From positions 960,683 through 1,024,682 of the forward strand of contig KV748222.1 in assembly GCA_001692895.1 (NCBI GenBank): DNA of 64,000 bases, in the 5' to 3' direction. Positions within the stretch are counted from its first letter, which is position 1, and each line of letters opens with the position of its first letter. The notes below the pieces were generated by a model. The model searched no databases. It saw only the letters and a list, made by a program, of their open reading frames with translations, and was not told the origin of the DNA. Source of the DNA: Cenococcum geophilum 1.58. Taxonomy: Eukaryota; Ascomycota; Dothideomycetes; Gloniales; Gloniaceae. Below, in pieces: positions 55,161 through 64,000 of the stretch. Both the position numbers and the translations under genes were made by a program.

Positions 55161-55449
55161 CAGTGTGGGCTTTGGATGTGGTATATCGGGACGAGGCTCG
55201 GACTTGTTCTGTCAGCTCCGCCAAGACTCCAGGCCGCCCCAGGCGATCTCGATGTTACGGCGGCCCTTCCAGTAGCCCTCCCTTCCGAACCATAAACCCG
55301 TCACTTCTCTCCGTACCAGGCGCCTGCGCCTGTGGGTTGTGTCATCTTTGCACAAGTACAGTATCCTCGACCTCCAAAAGCAAGCCGAGCGCAATGGGCT
55401 GACTGGGGATGCAGGTTTTGGCCGGGTCAGCTCCTCTCAAGATGCCGAC
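55161..55449 (+). promoter_or_regulatory. FHL1 upstream region between the transposon and the first ATG
   Basis: This 289-bp GC-rich interval begins exactly at the transposon's right TA. The FHL1 frame is open back to 55276 without an ATG. A further 5' exon or the normal promoter may therefore have been displaced to the other side of the insertion. Confidence 0.45.
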
Positions 55450-58400
55450 ATGGACGGGTTGAACTTTGCAACACCACAAGATTTTTTCGTGACTGAGTCG
55501 TCCAGCCATGAAGCGACTGCTCCAGCCGCGCCGGTTCTCTCAGTCGCGGAGGGTGCGACCGACGAGCAAAGCGCACCTAGCCCTACCAACAATACCCAAG
55601 CGCCGACGACTACAATGAACCACGACGAAATCAATGCTCATGCATCTGGGATCATTCACTCATTCCCACAATCTGCAGATGACCACGACCACGTGGGTGC
55701 CGGGCATCGAGACCCTGCCGACGCTATGCACCCTTCAGCGACGCTTGACGAGCCAATGCTTCCTCAAGACTTTCCTAGCGATATGGCCGTGTCAGCCAAT
55801 CCGCTCGTTCCAGTACAATCGGCGTTAGACCCCATATCTGCGGATGAGGCTGTGAGAAGATACAATACTATGGAGGCAGAGATGGAGTTGGCAGAAATGG
55901 AGTCTCTCCCGCCACCCGAACAGCGCATTAGTGCATTCGCAAAGCTAAAATTTCTGGATGGAGAATACTACATGACTACCTATCAGGTGGAACTAGGTCG
56001 GGATATAGTGCAGGCTCACGAAGCAATGCGACGCATGATGAAATACCAAAAGGCTTTAAAAAAATCTGGTCAGAATTCAGGCGATGCTTCTCATATGCCA
56101 AGCAGGAAAAGGAAGAGAGCAAGAGGCACTAGTAATACTGCTCGGAGTATTGTCAGCGAAAGCGGAGGGATCGTTAAAGTTCCTGTAGAAGCACTCCCAG
56201 TCGAATACCGCCGGCGGAGGAAGAGCGATGTATCCCAGTCAGCAAGCTCGTCGTCACATCACCATTCCCATGGAAATCCCCTCAGTCAGCAGAATGACGC
56301 GCCAGATAACGGACTACAAGCAGTGATGATGGAGACATTTCCTCCGGTTCCTCAACATCTCGAACACCTAGTGCCAGATCCCAACGACTGTCCATTCGTG
56401 CCTATTCACCCACAGCAGATTACTGCAGTCAGTGGCCACAAGGGCCCAAAGGGTATATCTAGGAAGCATGCGAGAATATCCTACAACTTTGAACTTGGCC
56501 AGTTCGAGTTAACTGTCTTGGGTGCAAACGGTCTCTTCTGCCAAAACATCCACCACAGACCCGGAGACGTCGTTCCTCTTAAGCATAACGATTTCATACT
56601 TATTGGCGCGGTAGAGATATGGTTTCAACTTCCCAACGATCCATTGACCGACGAAGAACCGGCGTCTGAAGATGAGAGCTGTAGCCGCCCAATGAGCTTC
56701 GAATTTCAGAATGGACGAGGAGAAAGCGAGCATATGGAGGACGATAGTGCAGAGGAGCGCCAGAGCTTGGATCCTCGTTATCTTTGGCAAACTAGAAATG
56801 GCTATGAGTCGGATAGGCTTGAGGATGATGATGATGAGGACGGGGATGAAGAAGATGATCGTGATGCCACGCCAGACGATGAGCCCAAAAGGCATACTGT
56901 TCGCTTAAAAATGAGTCTGAAGCATTCACAAACCAAATCTGCCCAAAGAAAGAAGGGTAAGAAAGTCAAGCATCAGAGGCCTCCACCTAAACCAGCACCA
57001 AAAGCACAATCAAAACCCAAGCCAAAGGAGTCCATAAAGGAACTACCTAAAGAAAAGCCAAAGGTTCAACCCAAGGAGCCAGCCAAAGACAAATTAAAGG
57101 AGAAGAACAATGAGCCACCTAAACCACCAGTTAAGGAAGAACAACCAAAGCAGACTGTTGGCGAAGTTAAGGAAAAGCCAAAGGATCAACCAAAGGAGGG
57201 CACTGTTCTGACAGCTGACGATATTGCACGATTTGGATTGCCCGAGAGCATGATTGGTCAAACGGTACAAAAACGCAAAGGTCCAGGTCGACCACCAAAA
57301 GATGGTTTCATGTCTAAACGAGAAAAAGCTCTTCTTGCGAGACAAGCTAAAGAAGCTGAAAAGGCTAGGAAACTCGGATTGGACCCGTCGGAGCTTCCTC
57401 CTCCACCTACGAAAACCAAAACCGGCCGACCTCGGAAAGACTCCAGGGACGAAGGCGACGGCGATGAGCTCAACGTCAAAGATGGTGCCGAAGGCCAAGG
57501 GGGAAATGGCGGCCCATCAAACGTAGATCAAACTGGCGATAAAAAGCCGACGAAGTCTGCCAAACCTCCTCGTTCGCCTTCACCTGAAATGAAAGAGTCG
57601 GATTATACAGAGCAAGAGCTCCAAAGACCGGCTGCAAACTACGTGATCCTCATTCATGAGGCTATATCGAGTTCTAAAACAGGGGCTATGAATCTTCAGC
57701 AGATATACAGCGCTATCGAACGAAAGTATCCCTACTACAAGTTTAGGGTAACCACCAATGGATGGCAAAGCAGTGTCCGTCATAACCTTGGCCAACATGA
57801 AGCCTTCAAGAAGGCCGATAAGGAGGGCAAGGGATATAATTGGGTGATTGATCCAACTGTGTCTATCGAGAAAGAGAGACGTAAACGAGCCAGTCCACCT
57901 CCGCAGCCTCAACCTCAACAGCAACGCTTCTACCACCCACCGGCACAATATCCCATGATGCAGCACCACGGTATGCAAGGCTCGTATTACCCACCTTACC
58001 CTCCGTATCCTCACCCGCCCCAAGCTGCTCCTGCCGATGCTAGCGCAAGAGTCGGAACTCCAGACAACAAGGATGGCTCTACAGGCTCACGACCATTCGT
58101 TCCTCGTTTGCCACCAAGTCTGGCTACGAGCAATGCTCCAGCAAACGTGCCAACAACCCAAAGCGCTTCACCATATGCATCGCCATGGGCGGGAGGGAAT
58201 GATACAAGTCCAAAAGGAGCTGGGAATACGCCCACTACTCAAGCCGGACATGCGTACCCACCCCATCCGCCATATCCTCCAGTTAGCTCTGCGCCACCCG
58301 GATCATATAGCATTCTTGTCACCACATCGGTGCCATATCCATATGTATACACCACCGCAGGCCCCTATCCACCACAATATGCCGGTGCTCCCTTAACACC

Positions 58401-59235
58401 ATCCCAATTCAGTGGCCCATTACGACCCTATTTTCCTTACGTCACTTCTGGAACTTCTCAATCATCTCCCTATGCTCCAAATCCTCAGCTGCAACCCCAA
58501 AACCAGTCCCAACCACAAGCTCCATCACAACCTCGCTACCCGCCCCACATTACTGCTGCCATGGCTGAACAACTGGACGCCTTCCGCAATACCTTCATCG
58601 CAAGATCTACCGAAGACAAAGCATTTGCTGAGCGCAAGGTAGACAACGCAATCAAGCATATCGTCTCACCGTCAGACCCGCCTGCTGCTCTTATTGCCGC
58701 CGAACAGGAGCTCGTCAATATCATCAAAAAGATTCTGGGGGATGATGTAGAGAGACGCGCATCACAAAATGAAACCGAAAAGCAAGGGCAAGAACAACAG
58801 CAAGACCCGCCCGCTGGCCGTACCTTATCGGAACTAGCTACGAGTGCCGCTACAATTGCTGCATCATCGGCTGCGGCTGCGGCTGCGGGTTCTAAGTCTA
58901 CCGAAGTAGCGCCGCCTTCTGCTGAGCCAGCATCAAAGTTAGCTTCACATCCATCAAAATCCGAAACACCAGCTCAGCCCCCTAGCATTCTGCAACCTCA
59001 TCCTGCTTCTGCACAGGCAAAGGTGCAAAGACCAAGCGTTGAGCCACTTACGCCGGTTCCTGGGAGTCCAATGGTTGCGCCAAACGCCCAGACTAATGGC
59101 GTGACTACGCCAACGCCCGGTGCAAAACGTACTTATGGGGAGATGATGAAAGCCTCTACAGACATCTCTGAACAGCTAGCCGAGGTTGAGCGAATTGTTG
59201 ATAGTATAAGAGATGCGAAGAAAAGGGCGCTATGA
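55450..59235 (+). CDS. FHL1: Forkhead transcription factor FHL1 (FHA plus forkhead)
   Basis: The product is 1261 residues in one exon. The FHA domain is split: FAKLKFLDGEYYMTTYQVELGRD (about 160-185) is separated by about 150 residues, including a nuclear signal SRKRKRARG, from KGISRKHARISYNF to LIGAVEIWFQLP (about 330-395). An acidic stretch (EDDDDEDGDEEDD) and a Lys/Pro-rich region follow. Two AT-hooks are visible: KRKGPGRPPKDG (about 607) and KTGRPRKD (about 656). The forkhead domain (about 725-800) includes NYVILIHEAI, YPYYKFRVTTNGWQSSVRHNL and KGKGYNWVID. The tail is Pro/Gln/Ala-rich and ends in a short helix (SEQLAEVERIVDSIRDAKKRAL). In yeast Fhl1 binds ribosomal-protein gene promoters and recruits Ifh1 through FHA. 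The start is the first in-frame ATG; longer fungal N-termini are possible. Confidence 0.92.
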   Translation: MDGLNFATPQDFFVTESSSHEATAPAAPVLSVAEGATDEQSAPSPTNNTQAPTTTMNHDEINAHASGIIHSFPQSADDHDHVGAGHRDPADAMHPSATLDEPMLPQDFPSDMAVSANPLVPVQSALDPISADEAVRRYNTMEAEMELAEMESLPPPEQRISAFAKLKFLDGEYYMTTYQVELGRDIVQAHEAMRRMMKYQKALKKSGQNSGDASHMPSRKRKRARGTSNTARSIVSESGGIVKVPVEALPVEYRRRRKSDVSQSASSSSHHHSHGNPLSQQNDAPDNGLQAVMMETFPPVPQHLEHLVPDPNDCPFVPIHPQQITAVSGHKGPKGISRKHARISYNFELGQFELTVLGANGLFCQNIHHRPGDVVPLKHNDFILIGAVEIWFQLPNDPLTDEEPASEDESCSRPMSFEFQNGRGESEHMEDDSAEERQSLDPRYLWQTRNGYESDRLEDDDDEDGDEEDDRDATPDDEPKRHTVRLKMSLKHSQTKSAQRKKGKKVKHQRPPPKPAPKAQSKPKPKESIKELPKEKPKVQPKEPAKDKLKEKNNEPPKPPVKEEQPKQTVGEVKEKPKDQPKEGTVLTADDIARFGLPESMIGQTVQKRKGPGRPPKDGFMSKREKALLARQAKEAEKARKLGLDPSELPPPPTKTKTGRPRKDSRDEGDGDELNVKDGAEGQGGNGGPSNVDQTGDKKPTKSAKPPRSPSPEMKESDYTEQELQRPAANYVILIHEAISSSKTGAMNLQQIYSAIERKYPYYKFRVTTNGWQSSVRHNLGQHEAFKKADKEGKGYNWVIDPTVSIEKERRKRASPPPQPQPQQQRFYHPPAQYPMMQHHGMQGSYYPPYPPYPHPPQAAPADASARVGTPDNKDGSTGSRPFVPRLPPSLATSNAPANVPTTQSASPYASPWAGGNDTSPKGAGNTPTTQAGHAYPPHPPYPPVSSAPPGSYSILVTTSVPYPYVYTTAGPYPPQYAGAPLTPSQFSGPLRPYFPYVTSGTSQSSPYAPNPQLQPQNQSQPQAPSQPRYPPHITAAMAEQLDAFRNTFIARSTEDKAFAERKVDNAIKHIVSPSDPPAALIAAEQELVNIIKKILGDDVERRASQNETEKQGQEQQQDPPAGRTLSELATSAATIAASSAAAAAAGSKSTEVAPPSAEPASKLASHPSKSETPAQPPSILQPHPASAQAKVQRPSVEPLTPVPGSPMVAPNAQTNGVTTPTPGAKRTYGEMMKASTDISEQLAEVERIVDSIRDAKKRAL

Positions 59236-60337
59236 AATGCCTAAGCGCGTTTCTGTAACGGTATCGGGTTAATAGCATACGGGATGACGAGACCATGGAT
59301 TCAAGACTACAGAAGGGCAAATATTTTTTCGATCAAGGCATTTCTATGTGTCCCGTGGCTTATGGGTTGGACTGAACGACGGAGTCCTGGTTATATGATA
59401 CATTTCGTCGAATCGACTTGGGCTGGTATTATAGGTGCTTTCCATTAATAACACCGCAAGGAACATAATGCATGGCAGTGGCATGCATTGGGCAAGCCCT
59501 GGATGACGGAGACAGTTTACTTGGACTCGCGTCTGTACCCCCACCCTGCTGTCTTCCTGGTTGTGGTATTTTCCGCATTTTAGGTTACGCGCTCACGAAT
59601 GTCATGACACACATAGAGCGCTTGTTCTGCCTCTTCAGCACAGCACTGAAGTATTTTCTTCTTCGTCCCCTTTCCTATTTTCTTTGCAATTCGTTCTCCA
59701 TTTTCGGCATATAGACTCCTCTCACGCATACCAATTTTCGCTGGTGTAGTCTGTGTTCCAGCGAGTTGGGTGCGGGTCAAACTTTTCTGATGGACGAGAC
59801 GCTGTTTTACGTGTGTGTGCATAGCCGTTTTATATCTTTTCGTTTCTCGGTAAATATATGTATGGTAAAACTCTAGATTGCGGTGGTTTGCCATTTTCAT
59901 TATTGAGAGGGATTGACGGTTAGGGGAATAGAACGAATGAAGAAAATTCAACGCCAAACAAAAGTTTGTTTGAGTGATCAAAGTAAAGGTTGAATAATTA
60001 TTCAACCTAGGTTACTAGGAGTGAAGGAAATCAGACCTCGAATTGCGCTAAGAGTAGGAGAGAAGTAGGAGTAGTGGCTTGGATTGGATTAGACAGAACA
60101 GCTACATATCTGCATGTAAAGTGCCTCATCGCTAGCGCTACAGAAAAAGCAAGCCACGGTCATCTGGGGGGGACGGAGGCTGTAGGCACAGATCATGAAG
60201 ACAAACGCCACCGTATACCTTAACACCAAAACCTGACGCGTATGATTGGCTGGGAAGGAGAGAGATATCGAAATATTGCTACGAGGCATTGCGGTCCGCT
60301 AGGGAGGATTACGCTTCAAAATGCTAGCGAAATGAAA
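59236..60337. other. Tail-to-tail spacer FHL1/SNF7
   Basis: This is 1.1 kb between convergent stops. CT-rich and AT-rich UTR-like stretches are visible. Short frames on both strands show no protein-like features, and I see no repeat. Confidence 0.5.
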
Positions 60338-61395
60338 TTACATAGCCATTTCAGCTTGTAGTTTCCGTAGCTCTTCCTCCTCGTCTTCCTCTTCGGCTCG
60401 TGCGGGAGCTTTACCTTTGACTATTAAATCACCAGTCAGCACCCGATCGGTAATGAACTATCATCTTGCGGGTATCACTTACTTTCTCCCTGTGCTGCGG
60501 TTGGTAACTGGTGTACCTTATCCCCTACCGGTACGTTTCCTGTATCAAGCATTCTGTTATCAAGCTCCTCCTGCTGGAGCTCCGCAAGCTCTTCGTCCAG
60601 CTCATCCTCGTCCACATTTTGTGTGCCAACGGATTGCGTGATAGCCTCGCTGATTTCTTCGCCGATGGCGTGCTGTTCGCGGAGATCTTCCCTATAGAGT
60701 AGATTTGTGAGCATTCGTCACAAGTGCCCATTACCGAAAACTCCGAGACAACCCCAGATTTTTCCGAAAGATGACGGAAACGCTCGAATTGTGCCCTGCA
60801 AGGGAGCTTGTAAAGGTGATAGTATGAAATACACTGGGGTAGATATAACATACATTGTCTGATCGACCTTGTCGATAGTAAGACCCTGGTGGATCTGTTG
60901 CATCGCCTTGCCAGCATTCTTCATCGCGTCTAGCGTTTCCTTGTTAATATTTGCAGTTTCGATGGAATAGATCTCGCGCTCGAGAGTCATAATTTGTGAA
61001 GAAGTTTGTTCAAATGAGTGCTCAAATTGCTTCTTGCGGCGGAGAGCAGCTTTGGCAACTATCACGAACATATTGAAATCAGCCATATATTCCAAAAACA
61101 CCCATTTCTCCGAACTCCATCATTTCCTCAGCCTCTCAAAGTCCAAACTGCCATGACCACCTTTTCCAAAGACATTTGGTATAGGTAAACTTTGGGCCTC
61201 GGCTTACGTACCATTTTTATTAGTACTGACGTTTTTCCTTGCAATAGCATCCTGCTCGGCCATCTGATTCTGTAAATGTTTTTCCCTCTTTGACAGCATC
61301 TCCAGTTGCCCTCGGAGCTGCAGTATCGCCTTCTTTGGTGCATCTTTCTGCTTCGCACCTCCACCGCCGAACCAACCCAGCCCCCATCCGGACAT
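60338..61395 (-). CDS. SNF7: ESCRT-III subunit SNF7/VPS32
   Basis: I model four exons: 61395-61212, 61058-60854, 60691-60483 and 60420-60338. Introns are 153, 162 and 62 nt. The product is 226 residues. It starts MSGWGLGWFGGGGAKQKDAP, followed by KKAILQLRGQLEMLSKREKH (helix 1), NKNVAKAALRRKKQFEH (helix 2), NAGKAMQQIHQGLTIDKVDQ and MEDLREQHAIGEEISEAI. The end is acidic, with EEEDEEEELRKLQAEMAM as C-terminal MIM1-like helix that binds Vps4. Snf7 polymerises on endosomes to drive inward budding and scission, and also acts in pH signalling through Rim20. The length matches the family (about 220-240). Internal frames within the introns were rejected because the spliced protein fits the family without them. 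Confidence 0.94.
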
Positions 61396-61882
61396 CGTGA
61401 CGCTGGTGCTGGGTGTATAGAAGCCCTCGAACCTCAAGACGGTGGTTGAAAGTGAGAAGCGATCTACGGATATCAAGGGTGCTCAGAGGTGTGTACCCGG
61501 GATGTTGGAGGTTGTGGTGGGGCGCTTTGTGACTAGAATGGGCAGGCGGAAGTCGTCAAAGAGGGGGGGGAATATGGGTGCCTGAAGACCGTGTTATCAC
61601 TCGAGGCTGGAGCTGGAAGGTCGTTACAGGGCGGGAATCCCGGTGGTGAATATGTATTACTTGGAGCCTAAGATGGCATAGGCTCGTGGTATCGCCGTCG
61701 GGATGATGTCGCCGCTAGTGCACTTGGCACGTGCGCGAATCTCAAACAAGCTCCAGATACAAAAAGATACCCTTGAAAGCTTGTAGAACGTTATTCTCTG
61801 TCCGAGGCTAGTCTTTCTCGCCACCTACCTCCTAAATAATACATGACTTTCGTTCAGCGCGACCTGAAATAGGGCATGCGAT
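61396..61882. promoter_or_regulatory. Divergent SNF7/TEN1 promoter
   Basis: This 487-bp interval lies between opposite starts. A G9 run (61563-61571) and a GGCACGTGCG E-box-like site (61726-61735) are visible. Their roles are not known. Confidence 0.45.
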
Positions 61883-62379
61883 ATGTCAGGCCCATTACCC
61901 AGTCGCTTGATCTTCCTATCTGATCTTCCGAGCTCGAATTCGGGTGAAAAGATTCGGTTTCTAGGTTGGTGAGCTCAACGTACATGCTGGCATAGATTTC
62001 GAGATACCGGTATGACTAACATGGTGTCAGTGTTGAAGAATACATTGCATCCTCCGCAACCCTCGTTCTAAAACACCAATATCCGTCCTCTGCGCCTCCC
62101 ATCTTCGCCCACGCGAATATTGATCATGTGCGAGAAGGGGTCAAGAACACAGAGCTTGACGTCGGAGCCTGGGTCAATGTAGTCGGATATGTCACCTCTA
62201 AACCCGTTGAGGTGCCTAGGAATACCCTTCAATCAAAACGGGAACTAAAACGAGGACCTAACGTAGTCCGACAAGTGCATGTTCAAGCCTTGGTCCTATG
62301 GTCCGCTGGACCTGTAAAACTAGATGTGTATGAAAGGGCGCTGGAACAACGGAAGCTTGCCGAGCTACAATCGGGATGA
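61883..62379 (+). CDS. TEN1: CST telomere-capping complex subunit TEN1
   Basis: I model two exons: 61883-61968 and 62031-62379. The intron is 62 nt (GTGAGC...TGACTAAC...CAG) and the product 144 residues. It starts MSGPLPSRLIFLSDLPSSN, followed by GEKIRFLGCVEEYIASSATL, LVLKHQYP and ELDVGAWVNVVGYV, the OB-fold pattern of fungal Ten1. The C-terminus is VHVQALVLWSAGPVKLDVYE followed by a short helix. Ten1 joins Stn1 (and Cdc13/Ctc1) to protect telomere ends and help fill-in synthesis. The join restores FLGCV, which supports the splice. The gene is small and diverged, so annotation programs often miss it. Confidence 0.85.
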
Positions 62380-64000
62380 TGATTTCCAAAGGGAATAAGA
62401 TCGCGTGAACCGCCACCAAGCAGTGCCCGTGGCAGATTCACACTCCACATCACGTTTCATAGTCTTATCCTAAACCTAGCCCACATCAGACAACTTGGCA
62501 AATGAATTTCCTAACACCATAGTTCGATCATCAGAATTGGTTTATCTACACCATTTCCGGGAGCAGAAGACAGGACAATTGCATAAGCCTCCCGGAGAGC
62601 CTATAAACGCAAAAACTGCAGTATGACGGAAACCTCTAACCAACCTCTACCACACAATCCGTGAAGATGGCCATTCATTTAGCTCCTTATGTCTCAAAGC
62701 GCGGGTAGACCACGCCTGATAGTCTAATGACGTGGAGGTTTGCTAAAACAATGTTCCAGTTTTTCACGAAGGCTTTAATCAAGCAGGGAATATCCTCAGA
62801 AGACTACTCTTTAGATTTCGCCGCGAGTTGGACGGTTTGCCGATTGCAGGCTTGCAGATACTTCAAAATCCGATCACCAGGATCAGCCATAAAGCACCAT
62901 TAATCAGTTCTAATTACTAGGATATCTTTAATTGCAAGAACTTTGGCCAGCCGGCGTCGCTAGCTGAATCTTATAAATATGATTCTACGTGCACTTGCGA
63001 ACTAGTAGCAGCCCAAATTTCAGAACCTATGACGGCTTCATTATCCGCGCTAACGGGACAGGACGGTGATTTTGTAAGCGTAATGGTTAAATACGCGTCG
63101 TTTGGTCTCTTTTCGTTCTATAATTTGTTTATCCTTAGTATCATGGTGTTATGTATATGTGCTTCTCATCATCCCTATTTCAAAAAGAGGGTTTTACTTC
63201 CGGTTCAGATAACCAGGCTTTCAATTTGGCTCAGCTCTTTATCTACCTCAGTTGCAGCTTTTCCTTTTCTTAACCACCTTTAAAAGTGTGTATGCGGCTG
63301 AAACATAGCTCGTAACTGTCTCCAGCGAATTCATACATCTTTACTTACATTTCTGCAAGGAAACGCCATTCTCAGGTCGTTTGCCGTCGCTAACAGAATT
63401 TGAATCCTTTCCTAAACATCTGCAGCCTACCAGTTCTTCCCCGTCTTATCAAAAACAAATTTCCACCTAGTATCTGAAAGCACCATCCCGCCTGCAACGA
63501 CAGATTGTTTGTCTTATTCTAATATTTTTCGAAGCTGAAAGCGTGCAGTATACCCGTCTCGCTCAGCCCATCCAAGTGCATAAATACCCTAAGATCTGCT
63601 TGAGTAAGATCATTTCCATCTAACCCGCCACCACCATCTCTTAGGCCCGTCCGGCCAGGTAGCATTCCGACCAATCTAATCCGTCTTCCTGAACCTTACC
63701 TTCCATGTGCTTCTCAGCCATCCTCATTGACCTTCTTCCTTGTTCAGCAAGCCGCAGTCATTCATCCATACTTATATCTGTATTATCTTCAATTCTGCCA
63801 TCACTCATCCTTCAATCAAGGCAACTCCTGCTTCAAGTTGGCCTCTCCAAGCTCTAGCGAGTACACTCCTTCTGGCTTAACACCACTCCTTCTATTCTAC
63901 TGGCATTCACGTTCATACTTCGTACTCGGGCTGGATTTCCATTCATCTGGCATGAAGTCGCTCAGCAGCGCCTACTTACTAAGAATTTAGTACAAACCTC
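62380..64000. other. Gene-free right end of the window
   Basis: There is no recognisable frame. The 84-codon frame at 63029-63283 is hydrophobic, but it lacks a recognisable family or splice context. From about 63420 onward the plus strand is CT-rich (CATCCTCATTGACCTTCTTCC), as in fungal promoters and leaders, so a plus-strand gene may begin just beyond 64000. Confidence 0.45.

Noticed and set aside
55339-55449. FHL1 start at the GTG codon 55339
   Set aside because: GTG starts are not expected in nuclear fungal genes. The first in-frame ATG is 55450, though an upstream exon is possible.
60692-60853. Separate small exon or gene inside the SNF7 intron (frames around 60718-60840)
   Set aside because: Joining 60854 directly to 60691 restores the conserved DQTMEDLREQ, so the segment is intronic.
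1-64000. tRNA, rRNA or other structured RNA genes
   Set aside because: I looked for B-box-like GGTTCRANNC with a matching acceptor stem and found no convincing case by eye. A covariance-model search would be needed to exclude them.

Overview
The window is nuclear DNA from a filamentous ascomycete (Pezizomycotina). The protein families are fungal. Introns are short (48-163 nt) with GT...AG ends and CTAAC/CTAAT-type branch sites. The repeats carry the C-to-T, CpA-poor, TpA-rich signature of repeat-induced point mutation (RIP). I cannot name the species.

Layout. (1) 1-23.3 kb is gene-dense and of balanced base composition. After an empty 2.5 kb with a MITE remnant come a conserved fungal protein, CCT3 (chaperonin gamma), a DET1-like histidine phosphatase with a long tail, a PRKRIP1/DUF1168 splicing protein, an F-box-like protein, a 243-bp MITE and a 2.07-kb Tc1/mariner element with related ends, a Pro-rich repeat protein, the dynactin actin-related protein ARP10/11 (ro-7 type), NOP58, the RNA polymerase III subunit RPC9, and a PGAP4/TMEM246-like glycosyltransferase. 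(2) About 23.6-49.6 kb is an AT-rich, gene-free island of nested, heavily RIP-mutated LTR retrotransposon fossils. It holds two 6.9-kb Ty3/gypsy sisters, a Ty1/copia fragment split by two later insertions, a 2.0-kb gag-only LTR element, and further gag fragments. (3) 49.6-51.7 kb is a border zone with two decayed host genes: a kinase-like gene with two in-frame TAG stops, and the 5' end of a 2OG-Fe(II) oxygenase-like gene. (4) 51.738-55.158 kb is a 3.42-kb Tc1/mariner element with TA flanks and perfect 122-bp outer inverted repeats. It carries a transposase and, on the opposite strand, a second 605-codon frame that I do not recognise. This is the most unusual object in the window. (5) 55.2-64 kb returns to housekeeping genes: FHL1 (FHA plus forkhead), SNF7/VPS32 (ESCRT-III), and TEN1 (telomere CST complex) divergent from SNF7.

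The host genes do not form a pathway cluster. They are core eukaryotic functions (protein folding, splicing, ribosome biogenesis, Pol III, dynein transport, endosomal sorting, telomere capping), mostly in divergent pairs sharing 360-660 bp promoters (gene1/CCT3, DET1/PRKRIP1, ARP10/NOP58, SNF7/TEN1). Host exon-intron structures were built by hand from splice signals and protein conservation. LTR elements are described only as fossils; because of RIP their LTR divergence cannot be used as a clock.
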